DNA of 64,000 nt, taken from the NCBI GenBank assembly GCA_030682835.1, contig JAUXNG010000072.1, positions 1 to 64,000 on the forward strand, in the 5' to 3' direction. The position numbers and the translations under genes were made by a program. Positions 34,068 through 43,539 of this stretch are shown one piece after another. The number at the start of each line of letters is the position of its first letter. Position 1 is the stretch's first letter. This DNA is from Hydrogenophaga sp. Lineage in GTDB: Bacteria > Pseudomonadota > Gammaproteobacteria > Burkholderiales > Burkholderiaceae_C. A model generated the notes under the pieces. That model had not been told where the DNA came from. It worked only from the letters and a program-made list of their open reading frames with translations, and did not search any database.

Positions 34068-37000
34068 TCAGGCGGTTGTTTCCGGCCGCCGCACGCGGAA
34101 CCAGGCGGCGTACATCGCCGGCAAGGCCAGCAGCGTGAGCACGGTGGCCACGACCAGCCCGCCCATGATGGCCACGGCCATCGGCCCCCAGAACACGCTG
34201 CGCGAGAGCGGGATCATGGCCAGCACGGCGGCCGCGGCGGTGAGCACGATGGGGCGCATGCGGCGCACCGCGGCTTCCACGATGGCGTCCCACGCCGGCA
34301 CGCCCCGGGCGCGGTCCTGCTCGATCTGGTCGATCAGGATCACCGAGTTGCGCTGGATCATCCCCATCAGCGCGATCACGCCGAGCAGCGCCACGAAGCC
34401 GAATGGGCGGCCCAGCAGCAGCAGGGCGCCGGCCACGCCGGCCAGCCCCAGCGGGCCGGTGAGGAACACCAGCATCGAGCGGCTGAAGCTCTGCAGCTGC
34501 AGCATGAGCAGGGTGAAGGTGATGAACAGCATGATCGGAATACCCGCCGCAATCGACGAGGAACCCTTGCTGCTCTCTTCCACCGCACCGGCGACTTCCA
34601 CGCGGTAGGCGCTCAGTCCGCGCCCGGCCCAGCCGGCTTCGATGGTGCGTAGCGCCGGCAGCAGCTCGGCCGTCACGGTGGCGCCCTGCAGCCCTTCAAC
34701 CACGTCGCCCTGCACGGTGATGGCGTAGTCGCGGTTCTCGCGCCACATCACGCCGGGCTCCCAGTCGAACACCGGCCGCGCGATCTGCAGCAGCGGAATG
34801 CTGCGGCCGCTGGCGGTGGGCAGGTTGGCGTTGGCCAGGCTGCTGATGGCGTCGCGCTCGTTCAGCGGCTGGCGCAACACGATGTCGATCAGCTTGTCGC
34901 CGTCGCGGTACTGGCCGACCGTGCTGCCGCTGAGCAGCGTGCGCGCCGCCTGCGCGATGGACTGGCTGGAGACGCCCAGCGCCCGCGCCTTGGCCTGGTC
35001 CACTTCCAGGCGCAGCGTTTTCACCGACTCGTTCCAGTTGTCGTTCACACCGCGCATCCTGGGGTTGTCGCGCACCACCGCCTTCACCTCGTCGGCCAGG
35101 CCGCGCAAGGTGTCGGGGTCAGAGCCGACCACGCGGAACATCACCGGGTAGGGCACCGGCGGGCCGTTGGGCAGCAGCTTGACGCGCCCGCGCACCTCGG
35201 GAAACTCGGTGGCCAGCAGCGCCGGCAGGGCCTTGCGCAGGCGCTCGCGCGCCACCAGGTCTTCGGAGAGCACGATCATCTGCGACACGTTGGTCTGCGG
35301 GAAGATCTGGTCCAGCGGCAGGTAAAAACGCGGCACGCCCGAGCCGACCCAGGTGCTCACGCTCTGCACGCCGGGCTCGGCCGCCAGGCGCACTTCCACG
35401 CGGCGCGTCACCTCGTCATTGGCGGCGATGCTGCTGCCCTCGGGCAGCCACACGTCCACCATGATCTCGGGGCGGCTGGAGTCGGGGAAGAACTGCTGCT
35501 GCACCTGGCCCATCCCGACCATGCCGAGCACAAAGGTGCCGATGGTCAGGCCGATGGTGATCCAGCGGTGCTGCACGCACCAGTCCACAGTGGCACGGAA
35601 GCGGTCGTAGAACGGGCCGTCAAACACCTCGTCGGCCGCGCCCACATGGGCCTTCACCTTGAGCAGCTTCACGCCCAGGTAGGGCACGAAGAACACCGCC
35701 ACGATCCACGACAGCACCAGCGCGATCACGGTCACGGCGAAGATGGCGAAGGTGTACTCGCCAACGGTGGACCGCGCCATGCCGATGGGCAGAAAACCGG
35801 CGGCGGTGATGAGCGTGCCGGTGAGCATGGGCATGGCCGTGGCCTCCCAGGTGAAGGTGGCTGCGCGCATCATGGTGTAGCCCTCTTCCAGCTTGCGCAC
35901 CATCATCTCCACCGCAATGATGGCGTCGTCCACCAGCAGGCCCAGCGCAATGATGAGCGAGCCCAGCGAGATCTTGTGCAGGCCGATGCCCCAGTACTGC
36001 ATGGCCAGGAAGGTGATCGCCAGCACCAGCGGGATGGTGATGAACACCACCAGGCCTGGGCGCATGTCCAGCGTGTAGCGCTTCAGCCCGCGCCCGCCCT
36101 CGCGCCTGTGCAGGCCCAGCGCCAGGAAGCTCACCGCCAGCACGATCACCACCGCCTCGATCAGCACCTTCACGAACTCGTTGACCGAGCGCGTCACGGC
36201 GCTGGGCTGGTCCTGCACCTGCACCAGTTCCATGCCGGCCGGCAGCGTGGCCCGGATATCGGCCACCGTGGTTTTCAGGGCTTTGCCCAGCGCGATGATG
36301 TCGCCGCCCCTGGCCATGGAAATGCCCAGGGCAATGCTGTCCTTGCCGTTGTGCCGCACCATCACCTGCGCCGGGTCCACGTAGCCCAGGCCGATCTGGG
36401 CGATGTCGCCCAGCCGCAACTGGGTGCCGTTGGCCGCGCGAATGGGCATGGCGCGCAGCTGCTCCACCGAGTTGAACGCCCCGCCCACGCGCACCTGCAC
36501 CACGTCCTGCGGCGCCTGCACCGCACCGGCCGAGGCCACGGCGTTCTGCTGGCCCAGCGAGGACATCACCTGCGACAGGTCCAGCCCCAGCGTGGCCAGG
36601 CGCTGCTGCGAGATCTCGATGTAGAGCTTCTCGTCCTGCACGCCGAACAGCTCGACCTTGTTCACGTCTTTCACGCGCAGCAGGCGCTGGCGCGCGGCGT
36701 CCGCCACTGCTTTCTTGTCGGCGGGCGAGAAGCCTTCGCCCTGCAGCGCATAGATGATGCCGAACACATCGCCGAACTCGTCGTTGTAGAACGGCCCCAC
36801 CACCCCCTGCGGCAGGCTGCCCTGCATGTCGCCGATCTTCTTGCGCGTGGTGTACCAGAGCTGCGGCACCTCGGTCGCCGGCGAATTGTCCTTGAGCTGG
36901 AAGATCACCAGCGTCTCGCCCGGCTTGGAATAGCTGCGGATCTTGTCGGCGTAGGGCACTTCCTGCAGCGTCTTCTCGACCCGGTCGGCCACCTGTTCGG

Positions 37001-37241
37001 CCATCTGCTGCGCCGTGGCACCCGGCCAGTAGGCGCGCACCACCATGGCGCGGAAGGTGAACGGCGGGTCTTCGTCCTGACCGAGCTGGAAGTAGGCGGC
37101 CACGCCCAGCAGCATCAGCACGATCATGAGGTAGCGCGTGAAGGCCTGGTGGTCCAGTGCCCATTGCGAGAGGTTGAAGCGGGACACCCAGGAGGTGCCG
37201 GCGGCGCTGGCGGGGTTCGGGCTGCTCATGCCGGGGCTCAC
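34068..37241 (-). CDS. RND multidrug efflux permease
   Basis: A 1057-aa AcrB-type inner-membrane pump. The N-terminal helix (YLMIVLMLLGVAAYF), porter-domain motifs and IALGLLVDDAIIAVEMMVRK (helix 4 region carrying the proton-relay Asp pair) are visible, as is the C-terminal IALMGMIQRNSVILIDQIEQ. GTG 37241 overlaps the adaptor stop (GTGA); ATG 37229 is an alternative start. It pairs with the adaptor encoded just upstream; no outer-membrane channel gene is adjacent. Confidence 0.94.
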   Translation of the reverse strand: MSPGMSSPNPASAAGTSWVSRFNLSQWALDHQAFTRYLMIVLMLLGVAAYFQLGQDEDPPFTFRAMVVRAYWPGATAQQMAEQVADRVEKTLQEVPYADKIRSYSKPGETLVIFQLKDNSPATEVPQLWYTTRKKIGDMQGSLPQGVVGPFYNDEFGDVFGIIYALQGEGFSPADKKAVADAARQRLLRVKDVNKVELFGVQDEKLYIEISQQRLATLGLDLSQVMSSLGQQNAVASAGAVQAPQDVVQVRVGGAFNSVEQLRAMPIRAANGTQLRLGDIAQIGLGYVDPAQVMVRHNGKDSIALGISMARGGDIIALGKALKTTVADIRATLPAGMELVQVQDQPSAVTRSVNEFVKVLIEAVVIVLAVSFLALGLHRREGGRGLKRYTLDMRPGLVVFITIPLVLAITFLAMQYWGIGLHKISLGSLIIALGLLVDDAIIAVEMMVRKLEEGYTMMRAATFTWEATAMPMLTGTLITAAGFLPIGMARSTVGEYTFAIFAVTVIALVLSWIVAVFFVPYLGVKLLKVKAHVGAADEVFDGPFYDRFRATVDWCVQHRWITIGLTIGTFVLGMVGMGQVQQQFFPDSSRPEIMVDVWLPEGSSIAANDEVTRRVEVRLAAEPGVQSVSTWVGSGVPRFYLPLDQIFPQTNVSQMIVLSEDLVARERLRKALPALLATEFPEVRGRVKLLPNGPPVPYPVMFRVVGSDPDTLRGLADEVKAVVRDNPRMRGVNDNWNESVKTLRLEVDQAKARALGVSSQSIAQAARTLLSGSTVGQYRDGDKLIDIVLRQPLNERDAISSLANANLPTASGRSIPLLQIARPVFDWEPGVMWRENRDYAITVQGDVVEGLQGATVTAELLPALRTIEAGWAGRGLSAYRVEVAGAVEESSKGSSSIAAGIPIMLFITFTLLMLQLQSFSRSMLVFLTGPLGLAGVAGALLLLGRPFGFVALLGVIALMGMIQRNSVILIDQIEQDRARGVPAWDAIVEAAVRRMRPIVLTAAAAVLAMIPLSRSVFWGPMAVAIMGGLVVATVLTLLALPAMYAAWFRVRRPETTA

Positions 37242-38344
37242 TGGATGGCTGCCGCGGCGAAGCGCGTCACCTTCTGGCCGGGTGCGAGCACATGCACGCC
37301 CGCGGCCACCACCTCTTCGCCGGGCTGCAGCCCGCCAGTGATCACCACTTCATTGCCGTCCGCGCCGGCCACGCTCACCGGACGCGCCTGCACGGTGCTG
37401 CTGGCGGCATCGAACACCCAGACCGAGGTGCTCTGGGGCGCACCCGCTTCCGAGCGCATGAGCGCGCTGGTCGGCAGCTTGATGACCGCCGGTGCGGCGC
37501 CGGCCGCGGGCGCGAGCGTCACGTAGGCCGTGGCACCGAGCGACACCGGCGTGCCCTCGGGCAGCGCCAGCTTCACCTGGTAGGTGCGCGTGACCGGGTC
37601 GGCACTGGCCGCCACCTCGCGCACCACCGCGCTCAGCGCGGTCGCCGGGGAGTCAGCGGCAGCAGCCCACAGGCGCACTTGCGCCGGCAGGCCGGGGCGC
37701 AGCTGGGCCACCCGGTCTTCCGGCACGGCGATCACCACGTCACGCGCGCCGTCGCGCGCCAGGCGCACCACCGGCGTGCCCGCGGCCACGACCTGGCCCA
37801 CGTCGGCCTCCACCGCGAGGATCACGCCCGGCCCGTCGGCCAGCAGCCGCGCGTACGTTGCCTGGTTGCCCTGCACCGAGCCCTGGGCGCGCGCCTGGCG
37901 CAGGCTCGCCTCGGCGGCCTGCAGGCTGGCCTGGCGGCGCTCGATCTCGGCGCCGCTCACGAAACCCTGGGCCTTGAGGTCTTCAAAACGCTTCAGGTCG
38001 GCCGCGGCCAGATCGCGCTGCGTCTGCGCCGCGCTCACCTGTGCCTGCGCCGCCTGGCTGGAGAGGGCCAGGTCCTGCGGGTCCAGCTGGGCCAGCAGGT
38101 CGCCGGCCTTCACGCGCTGACCCACCTCTGCCGGGCGCTGCAGCAGCTTGCCGCCCACCCGGAACCCCAGCCGCGACTCACTGCGGGCACGCACTTCACC
38201 GGCAAATTCGGTGCTGCTCACCAGTCCGCCCGCGGCCACGGTCAGCAGCTTCACCGAGCGCACAGGCTCTTCGGGCGCCGGCTTGGGAGAACAGGCCGCC
38301 ATCAGGGCGGCGCTCAGCAATAGGGCAAGGGTCGGTGTTTTCAT
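37238..38344 (-). CDS. RND efflux periplasmic adaptor (membrane fusion protein)
   Basis: A 368-aa lipoprotein adaptor. The lipobox LMAAC follows a short hydrophobic signal (MKTPTLALLLSAALMAAC). The barrel-sandwich hybrid is split by a helical hairpin: GFRVGGKLLQRPAEVGQRVK on one side, ADVGQVVAAGTPVVRLA on the other. I prefer ATG 38344 because it gives the compact lipoprotein signal; the track's start is five codons upstream and neither has a good ribosome site. Confidence 0.9.
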   Translation of the reverse strand: MKTPTLALLLSAALMAACSPKPAPEEPVRSVKLLTVAAGGLVSSTEFAGEVRARSESRLGFRVGGKLLQRPAEVGQRVKAGDLLAQLDPQDLALSSQAAQAQVSAAQTQRDLAAADLKRFEDLKAQGFVSGAEIERRQASLQAAEASLRQARAQGSVQGNQATYARLLADGPGVILAVEADVGQVVAAGTPVVRLARDGARDVVIAVPEDRVAQLRPGLPAQVRLWAAAADSPATALSAVVREVAASADPVTRTYQVKLALPEGTPVSLGATAYVTLAPAAGAAPAVIKLPTSALMRSEAGAPQSTSVWVFDAASSTVQARPVSVAGADGNEVVITGGLQPGEEVVAAGVHVLAPGQKVTRFAAAAIQ

Positions 38345-38388
38345 GGACGCAAGGGGCATGGCAGGGGTTGGGGCGCAATCCAGTCAAA

Positions 38389-38410
38389 TTAATGACCGAT
38401 TGGTTAGTAA
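38389..38410. promoter_or_regulatory. TetR-type operator upstream of efflux operon
   Basis: A 22-bp imperfect palindrome with the symmetry TTA-3-ACC-1-AT-1-GGT-3-TAA (TTAATGACC ... GGTTAGTAA). It lies 45 bp upstream of the adaptor start in an AT-rich patch. Palindromes of this type are bound by TetR-family repressors of RND pumps; no tetR gene is in the window beside it. Confidence 0.5.
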
Positions 38411-38534
38411 GCAAAATTGTAGTGCAAAGAGGTGCTTCTCGTCGTGCGTGCGCGGCAAGTGCTGCAAGGCACGCGGGCGCAGGGCTGTCAGACTACGGGC
38501 CTCCAGACGAGCACCACGCCCGCCCTTGCGCCCC

Positions 38535-39458
38535 ATGCCTGAATCCTCTTCACCCGACGCTGCGCCGCGCCCGCCCACCACGGGCGTGGGGCATTACGAA
38601 AACTTCCCGGTTGCCTCGCTGCTGTGCCCGCCGGCGCTCCGCCCGGCGGTGATGGCGATCTACCATTTCGCCCGCACGGCCGACGACATCGCCGACGAAG
38701 GAGACGCCCCGGCGAGCGAGCGCCTGGCCGAGCTGGCGGCCTACCGCGGCGCACTGCAGGCCAGCCTGGCGGGCACCGGGGACGGGCCGGCGGCGTGGGC
38801 ACCCTTCTTCACGCCCTTGCGTGCCGCGGTCCGGCGCCACGACCTGCCGCCCCAGCTGCTGCACGACCTGCTGAGCGCCTTCGAGCAGGACGTGCGCCAC
38901 ACCGCCAGCGGCCACCGCTATGCGGATATGGACGAGCTGCTGGCCTACTGCCGGCTGTCGGCCAACCCGGTCGGGCGGCTGCTGCTGCACCTGTACGGCG
39001 TGCACGACGAGCGCTCGCTGCGCCAGAGCGACCAGATCTGCAGCGCCCTGCAGCTCATCAATTTCTGGCAGGACATCTCGGTCGACCATGCCCGCGGGCG
39101 CCACTACCTGCCGGCCGACAGCCTGGCGCGGCGTGGCCTGCAGCTCGGCGACTTTTCGCCCACCGCCCCACGCGCCATCGACACGACCCTGCGCTGTCAG
39201 GCACTGGTGCGCGAGCTGTGCGAAGACGCCCGCTGCCGCATGCTCGACGGGGCGCCGCTGGCCCGTCGCGTCCCGGGGCGCGCCGGCTGGGAGTTGCGGC
39301 TGGTGGTGCAGGGTGGCCTGCGGATCCTGGACAAGATCGAAGCCTTGCAGTGGCAAAGCTGGCTGCAGCGGCCCAAGCTCGGCAAAGCCGATATGGGGGT
39401 GCTGCTGTGGCGCTCGCTGCTGGGTACAGGCTTGGGGAGCCGTTCCTCTCTTGCCTGA
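38535..39458 (+). CDS. hpnC: Squalene synthase HpnC
   Basis: A 307-aa trans-prenyltransferase of the hopanoid HpnC type (makes hydroxysqualene from presqualene diphosphate). It starts TGVGHYENFPVASLLCPPAL, the usual HpnC opening. The aspartate motifs are RTADDIADEGD and INFWQDISVDHARGR. CrtB in this window has different spacing and a different opening, so the two are not duplicates. No hpnD/hpnE is adjacent. A terminator 17 bp downstream isolates it from bchI. Confidence 0.85.
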   Translation: MPESSSPDAAPRPPTTGVGHYENFPVASLLCPPALRPAVMAIYHFARTADDIADEGDAPASERLAELAAYRGALQASLAGTGDGPAAWAPFFTPLRAAVRRHDLPPQLLHDLLSAFEQDVRHTASGHRYADMDELLAYCRLSANPVGRLLLHLYGVHDERSLRQSDQICSALQLINFWQDISVDHARGRHYLPADSLARRGLQLGDFSPTAPRAIDTTLRCQALVRELCEDARCRMLDGAPLARRVPGRAGWELRLVVQGGLRILDKIEALQWQSWLQRPKLGKADMGVLLWRSLLGTGLGSRSSLA

Positions 39459-39474
39459 CGCGGGGCGTGTTCAT

Positions 39475-39497
39475 ATGCACCGCAAAGGTGCATTTTG
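39475..39497 (+). terminator. Terminator after hpnC
   Basis: ATGCACC-GCAAA-GGTGCAT, a 7-bp perfect stem, followed by TTTTGC. Confidence 0.7.
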
Positions 39498-39547
39498 CTG
39501 AAAGATTCGGGTTTTCCCTTAAGTTTCACGCACCACCGACATACGAG

Positions 39548-39565
39548 TGTCAATTTATTTGTACA
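39548..39565. promoter_or_regulatory. PpsR/CrtJ binding palindrome upstream of bchI
   Basis: TGT-N12-ACA with an AT-rich centre (TGTCAATTTATTTGTACA), 54 bp upstream of bchI. This is the consensus for the redox/light-responsive repressor of photosynthesis genes. Only one perfect copy is present here; PpsR normally binds pairs. Confidence 0.72.
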
Positions 39566-39618
39566 TATACAGTCGTCACATCGGTGGACTCTGGTGTCGC
39601 TGTGCCATACTGAAATGC

Positions 39619-40644
39619 ATGGCACAAGCGTTTCCTTTCACCGCGATCGTCGGGCAGGACGAGATGAAAACGGCGATCCTGATCGCCGCCATCGACCCGA
39701 GCATCGGCGGCGTGCTGGTGCTGGGCGACCGGGGCACCGGCAAGACCACGGCGGTGCGGGCGCTGGCCGCCCTGCTGCCCCGGATCAAGGCCGTGACCGG
39801 TTGCCGCTACGGCTGCGACCCGGCAGCAGGCGCAGCCCGCTGTGCCGAATGCGCGGCCCTGCGGCCCGGGGGAGCCTTGCCGAAATCCCACCTCATTTCT
39901 GTGCCCGTGGTGGACCTGCCCCTGGGCGCCACCGAAGACCGCGTGGTCGGGGCGCTCGACCTGGAGCGGGCGCTGTCGCAAGGCATCAAGGCCTTCGAGC
40001 CCGGCCTGCTGGCCCAGGCGAATCGCGGCTTTCTTTATATAGACGAGGTAAACCTGCTGGAAGACCACCTGGTGGACCTGCTGATCGACGTGGCCGCTTC
40101 GGGCGAAAACGTGGTCGAGCGCGAGGGCCTCTCGGTGCGCCACCCCGCGCGCTTCGTGCTGGTGGGCAGCGGCAACCCGGAAGAAGGTGAGCTGCGGCCC
40201 CAGCTGCTGGACCGCTTTGGCCTCTCCGTCGAGGTGAAAACGCCAGAACAGCTGAGCGAACGGGTCGAAGTGGTGCGCCGACGCGACGCCTACGAGCAGG
40301 ACCGCGAGGCCTTCGTGGCCCGCTGGAAGCCGGAAGACGAGCGCATCCGCCGCCAGCTGGTGGCCGCCCGCAAGCGCCTGCCGCAGGTGACCATTCCCGA
40401 CGCCGCGCGGGAACAGGCCGCCGCCCTGTGCATGGCCCTGGGCACCGACGGCCTGCGTGGCGACCTCACCCTCATCCGCGCCGCACGCGCCCTGGCCGCG
40501 CTGCAGGGCGACGCCACCGTGGGCGCCCCCCACTTCCGGCGCGTGGCCGGCCCTGCCCTGCGCCACCGGCTGCGCCGCAACCCGCTGGACAACGCAGGCT
40601 CCACGGTGCGCGTGGAACGCGCGGTGGAAGAAATCATGGGGTGA
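39619..40644 (+). CDS. bchI: Mg-chelatase ATPase subunit BchI
   Basis: A 341-aa AAA+ subunit that, with BchD and BchH, inserts Mg into protoporphyrin IX. It starts MAQAFPFTAIVGQDEMKTAI. Walker A is GDRGTGKTT, Walker B FLYIDEVNLL, and the arginine-finger region ELRPQLLDRFGLSVEV. The track start is 24 codons upstream, within the PpsR/promoter region. Its last codons and stop run into the dispersed repeat. BchD follows 133 bp later. Confidence 0.97.
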   Translation: MAQAFPFTAIVGQDEMKTAILIAAIDPSIGGVLVLGDRGTGKTTAVRALAALLPRIKAVTGCRYGCDPAAGAARCAECAALRPGGALPKSHLISVPVVDLPLGATEDRVVGALDLERALSQGIKAFEPGLLAQANRGFLYIDEVNLLEDHLVDLLIDVAASGENVVEREGLSVRHPARFVLVGSGNPEEGELRPQLLDRFGLSVEVKTPEQLSERVEVVRRRDAYEQDREAFVARWKPEDERIRRQLVAARKRLPQVTIPDAAREQAAALCMALGTDGLRGDLTLIRAARALAALQGDATVGAPHFRRVAGPALRHRLRRNPLDNAGSTVRVERAVEEIMG

Positions 40645-40725
40645 ACACCCCCCGCGCCGCTTCGCGTCACCCCCCTCCAGGGGGGCGGCACTGGCCGTCT
40701 GGCGAAGCCAGCCCGGCGGTGCCTC
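40636..40725 (+). repeat. Dispersed GC-rich repeat, copy 1 (bchI-bchD junction)
   Basis: Begins CATGGGGTGA at the bchI stop, continues with CGCGCCGCTTCGCGTC, a C-run/G-run hairpin, and ends in a stem GGCAC...GTGCC containing CTGGC/GCCAG. It is nearly identical to the copy at 60611-60693 and related to 51137-51220. Confidence 0.85.
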
Positions 40726-40777
40726 TGGATGAACACCCTCCGCGCGGTACGCATCACCCTTCAGCAAAGCACTTCCG

Positions 40778-42613
40778 ATGAATCCCATGCAACCGCCCGG
40801 ACTCAGTTCGCGCGCAGCGTTGGCTGCGGCGCTGCTGGCGGTCGATCCGGTCGGGCTCGGTGGCGCCGCTTTGCGGGCATCGCCCGGTCCGCAGCGCGAC
40901 CAGTGGCTGGCCTTGTTGCGCTCGCTGGTGCCGGACGAAACCCCTTTTCTGCGTGTGCCGCTGAGCGCCAGCGACACCGCCTTGCTCGGCGGCCTGGACC
41001 TCTCGGCCACGCTGCACGCCGGACGTCCGGTGGCCCAGCGCGGCCTGCTGGCGCGGGCCGATGGCGGCTTCCTGCTGCTGGCCATGGCCGAGCGGGTGGG
41101 GCCGGGCGCGGCATCGCACCTGGCCGCCGCGCTCGACACGCAGCAGGTGGCGCTGGAGCGCGAAGGCCTGAACGGGCGCAGCCCGGCGCGGCTGGCGGTG
41201 ATCGCGCTGGACGAAGGCGCCAGCGACGAGGAGCGCATGCCCGCCGCCTTGCTGGATCGGCTCGCCTTTCATCTGTTGTTATCGCCCGCTGCTGAAGACG
41301 ATGAGGCTGTGCACTGGTCAGCCGAAGCGATTGACGCCGCGCGCGCCCGCCTGCCTGATGTGACGGTGCCCGACGCCGTGCTGGAAGCCTTGTGCGCCGC
41401 CTCGCAAGCCTGGGGCGTGGACTCGCTGCGCGCGCCTTTGATGGCCCTGCGCGCCGCGAGGGCCGTGGCTGCACTGGCCGGGCTGGACGCGGTGGACGAG
41501 AGCCACGCCACGCTGGCCGCCAGCCTGGTGCTCGCGCCGCGCGCGACGCGCATGCCCAGCGCCGAGCCTGCTGCCGATACACCGCCAGAAGAAGCCCCAC
41601 CGACAGAGGCCGCCGACGCGCCGCCGCCCGGCGAACCGCCACCGGCCGAGCCGAAGGCGCCAGAGCAGGCGTCCGAAGACTCAGCTGAACACCCACCCGA
41701 GCCGCCACCTGATCAGGAGGGCAACGCCCAAGCGATGGAAGACCGCGTGGTCGAAGCCGTGCGTGCCGCCATCTCGCCGGGCCTGCTGGCCGCCTTGCAG
41801 CTGGGCCAGGCCCGGCAGGCGCGCGCGACAACGGCCGGCCGTTCTGGCGCGGCCATGAAGCACCAGAACCGCGGCCGCCCGGTGGGTACCCGGCGCGGCG
41901 AGCCGCGCTCGGGCGCGCGCCTGCATGTGCTGGACACCCTGCGCGCCGCCGCTCCCTGGCAGCGGCTGCGCCAGCAAGTGGCCGGAGGCGCCGCGCGCCT
42001 GCAGGTGCGCCGGGAAGACTTTCACATCGTCCGCTACCGCCAGCACCGCCCCACCACCACCGTCTTCGTGGTGGACGCGTCGGGCTCGGCCGCGCTGCAC
42101 CGGCTCGCCGAAGCCAAGGGCGCGGTCGAGCTGCTTCTGGCCGAGTGCTACGTGCGGCGCGACCGCGTGGCCGTGCTGGCCTTTCGTGGCCCGGGTACCG
42201 AACTGCTGCTGCCGCCCACGCGCTCACTGGCGCGGGCCAAGCGCAGCCTGAGCGCCCTGCCCGGCGGCGGCGGCACACCCCTGGCCTCGGGCATCGAAGC
42301 CGCCGCCGAGCTGGCGGCACAGCTCACTCGCCAGGGCGACACCCCCATCGTGGTGCTGCTGACCGACGGCCGCGCCAACATCGCCCGCAGTGGCGCACCC
42401 GGTCGCGCCGCGGCCACCGAAGACGCGCTGAGTGCTGCCCAGGGCTTTGCCCGGCAAGGCCTCAGTGCCCTGCTGATCGACACCTCGCCCCACCCCAGCG
42501 AGGCCGCGCAAACCCTGGCACAGGCCATGGGTGCCGCCTATGTGCCGCTGCCGCACGCCGGGGCCGAAGGGCTCTCGCGGGCGGTGCAGCTAGTGGCTAT
42601 TCCGGCGCGCTGA
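40778..42613 (+). CDS. bchD: Mg-chelatase subunit BchD
   Basis: A 611-aa Mg-chelatase component that couples BchI ATPase to BchH. The N-terminal part is a degenerate AAA+ domain without a proper Walker A. An acidic Pro/Glu-rich linker lies around residues 255-310 (PPEEAPPTEAADAPPPGEPP). The C-terminal von Willebrand A domain has the MIDAS start VVDASGSAALH and LLTDGRANIA. Length and order are typical. bchO follows 5 bp later. Confidence 0.95.
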   Translation: MNPMQPPGLSSRAALAAALLAVDPVGLGGAALRASPGPQRDQWLALLRSLVPDETPFLRVPLSASDTALLGGLDLSATLHAGRPVAQRGLLARADGGFLLLAMAERVGPGAASHLAAALDTQQVALEREGLNGRSPARLAVIALDEGASDEERMPAALLDRLAFHLLLSPAAEDDEAVHWSAEAIDAARARLPDVTVPDAVLEALCAASQAWGVDSLRAPLMALRAARAVAALAGLDAVDESHATLAASLVLAPRATRMPSAEPAADTPPEEAPPTEAADAPPPGEPPPAEPKAPEQASEDSAEHPPEPPPDQEGNAQAMEDRVVEAVRAAISPGLLAALQLGQARQARATTAGRSGAAMKHQNRGRPVGTRRGEPRSGARLHVLDTLRAAAPWQRLRQQVAGGAARLQVRREDFHIVRYRQHRPTTTVFVVDASGSAALHRLAEAKGAVELLLAECYVRRDRVAVLAFRGPGTELLLPPTRSLARAKRSLSALPGGGGTPLASGIEAAAELAAQLTRQGDTPIVVLLTDGRANIARSGAPGRAAATEDALSAAQGFARQGLSALLIDTSPHPSEAAQTLAQAMGAAYVPLPHAGAEGLSRAVQLVAIPAR

Positions 42614-42618
42614 AAACC

Positions 42619-43539
42619 ATGGCCGGCCCGCTCGACTGGCAGCGCGACGGCCCCCACTGGCCGCATCACGAGCGCAGCCACTTCGTGCAGGCCGGTGGCC
42701 TGCGCTGGCACGTGCAACAGTTCGATGGCCCCCGGGACGACGCAGCCTGCGTGGTTCTGTTGCACGGCACCGGCGCGTCCACCCATTCCTGGCGGAGCCT
42801 CGCGCCCCTGCTCGCCCAACAATTCAACGTGCTCGCCATGGACCTGCCCGGACACGCCTTCACCGGGCTTCCCCCCGGTGGGGCCGGCGCGCCACAGCTC
42901 TCGCTGCCCGGCATGGCGCGGGCGGTGCACGATCTGTTGAAAACGCTGCGCTGCAGTCCTGTGCTGGTGGTCGGGCATTCGGCCGGAGCGGCGGTGGCGA
43001 TCCGCATGGCCATCAGCGGGCTGATCCAGCCGCGGCTGCTGGTGGGCCTGAACGCCGCCCTGCTGCCGCTGGGTGGTCTGGCCGGCCAGCTATTCGCCCC
43101 AGCGGCCAAGCTCATGGCCTCTGCACCCTTTGTGCCGCGCCTGTTCGCCTGGCACGCGCAGACACCGACGGCGCTGCAGCGCCTGCTGGACAGCACCGGC
43201 TCCACCCTGGACGCGCAAGGCGCCGAGCTGTACCGGCGCCTGGTGAGCAGCCCGGCGCACGCGGCCGGCGCGCTGGGCATGATGGCCAACTGGGACCTGC
43301 ACGCCTTCGCGCGCGACCTGCCCCTGCTGGCCACGCCGCTCTTGCTCTTGGTGGGCGAAAAGGACCGCACCGTGCCGCCCGCCCAAGGCGCGCAGGTGCT
43401 CCAGCGGCTTGCCTCCTCCGCCCACGGCCGCTGCATCAGCCTGCCCGGGCTCGGGCATCTGGCGCACGAGGAACAACCCGCGCTGGTAGCCGGGCACATC
43501 CTGGCGGCCTTCAACGCCGGCCAGGCGGAGCGTGCATGA
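42619..43539 (+). CDS. bchO: BchO, alpha/beta hydrolase of bacteriochlorophyll synthesis
   Basis: A 306-aa alpha/beta hydrolase found next to bchID in purple bacteria and thought to assist Mg chelation, though its chemistry is not settled. The oxyanion-hole motif VVLLHGTGAST, nucleophile elbow VVGHSAGAAVAIRM and catalytic-His region PGLGHLAHEEQP are all present. It starts 5 bp after the bchD stop and overlaps bciB by 4 bp, so bchD-bchO-bciB are translationally linked. Confidence 0.92.
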   Translation: MAGPLDWQRDGPHWPHHERSHFVQAGGLRWHVQQFDGPRDDAACVVLLHGTGASTHSWRSLAPLLAQQFNVLAMDLPGHAFTGLPPGGAGAPQLSLPGMARAVHDLLKTLRCSPVLVVGHSAGAAVAIRMAISGLIQPRLLVGLNAALLPLGGLAGQLFAPAAKLMASAPFVPRLFAWHAQTPTALQRLLDSTGSTLDAQGAELYRRLVSSPAHAAGALGMMANWDLHAFARDLPLLATPLLLLVGEKDRTVPPAQGAQVLQRLASSAHGRCISLPGLGHLAHEEQPALVAGHILAAFNAGQAERA

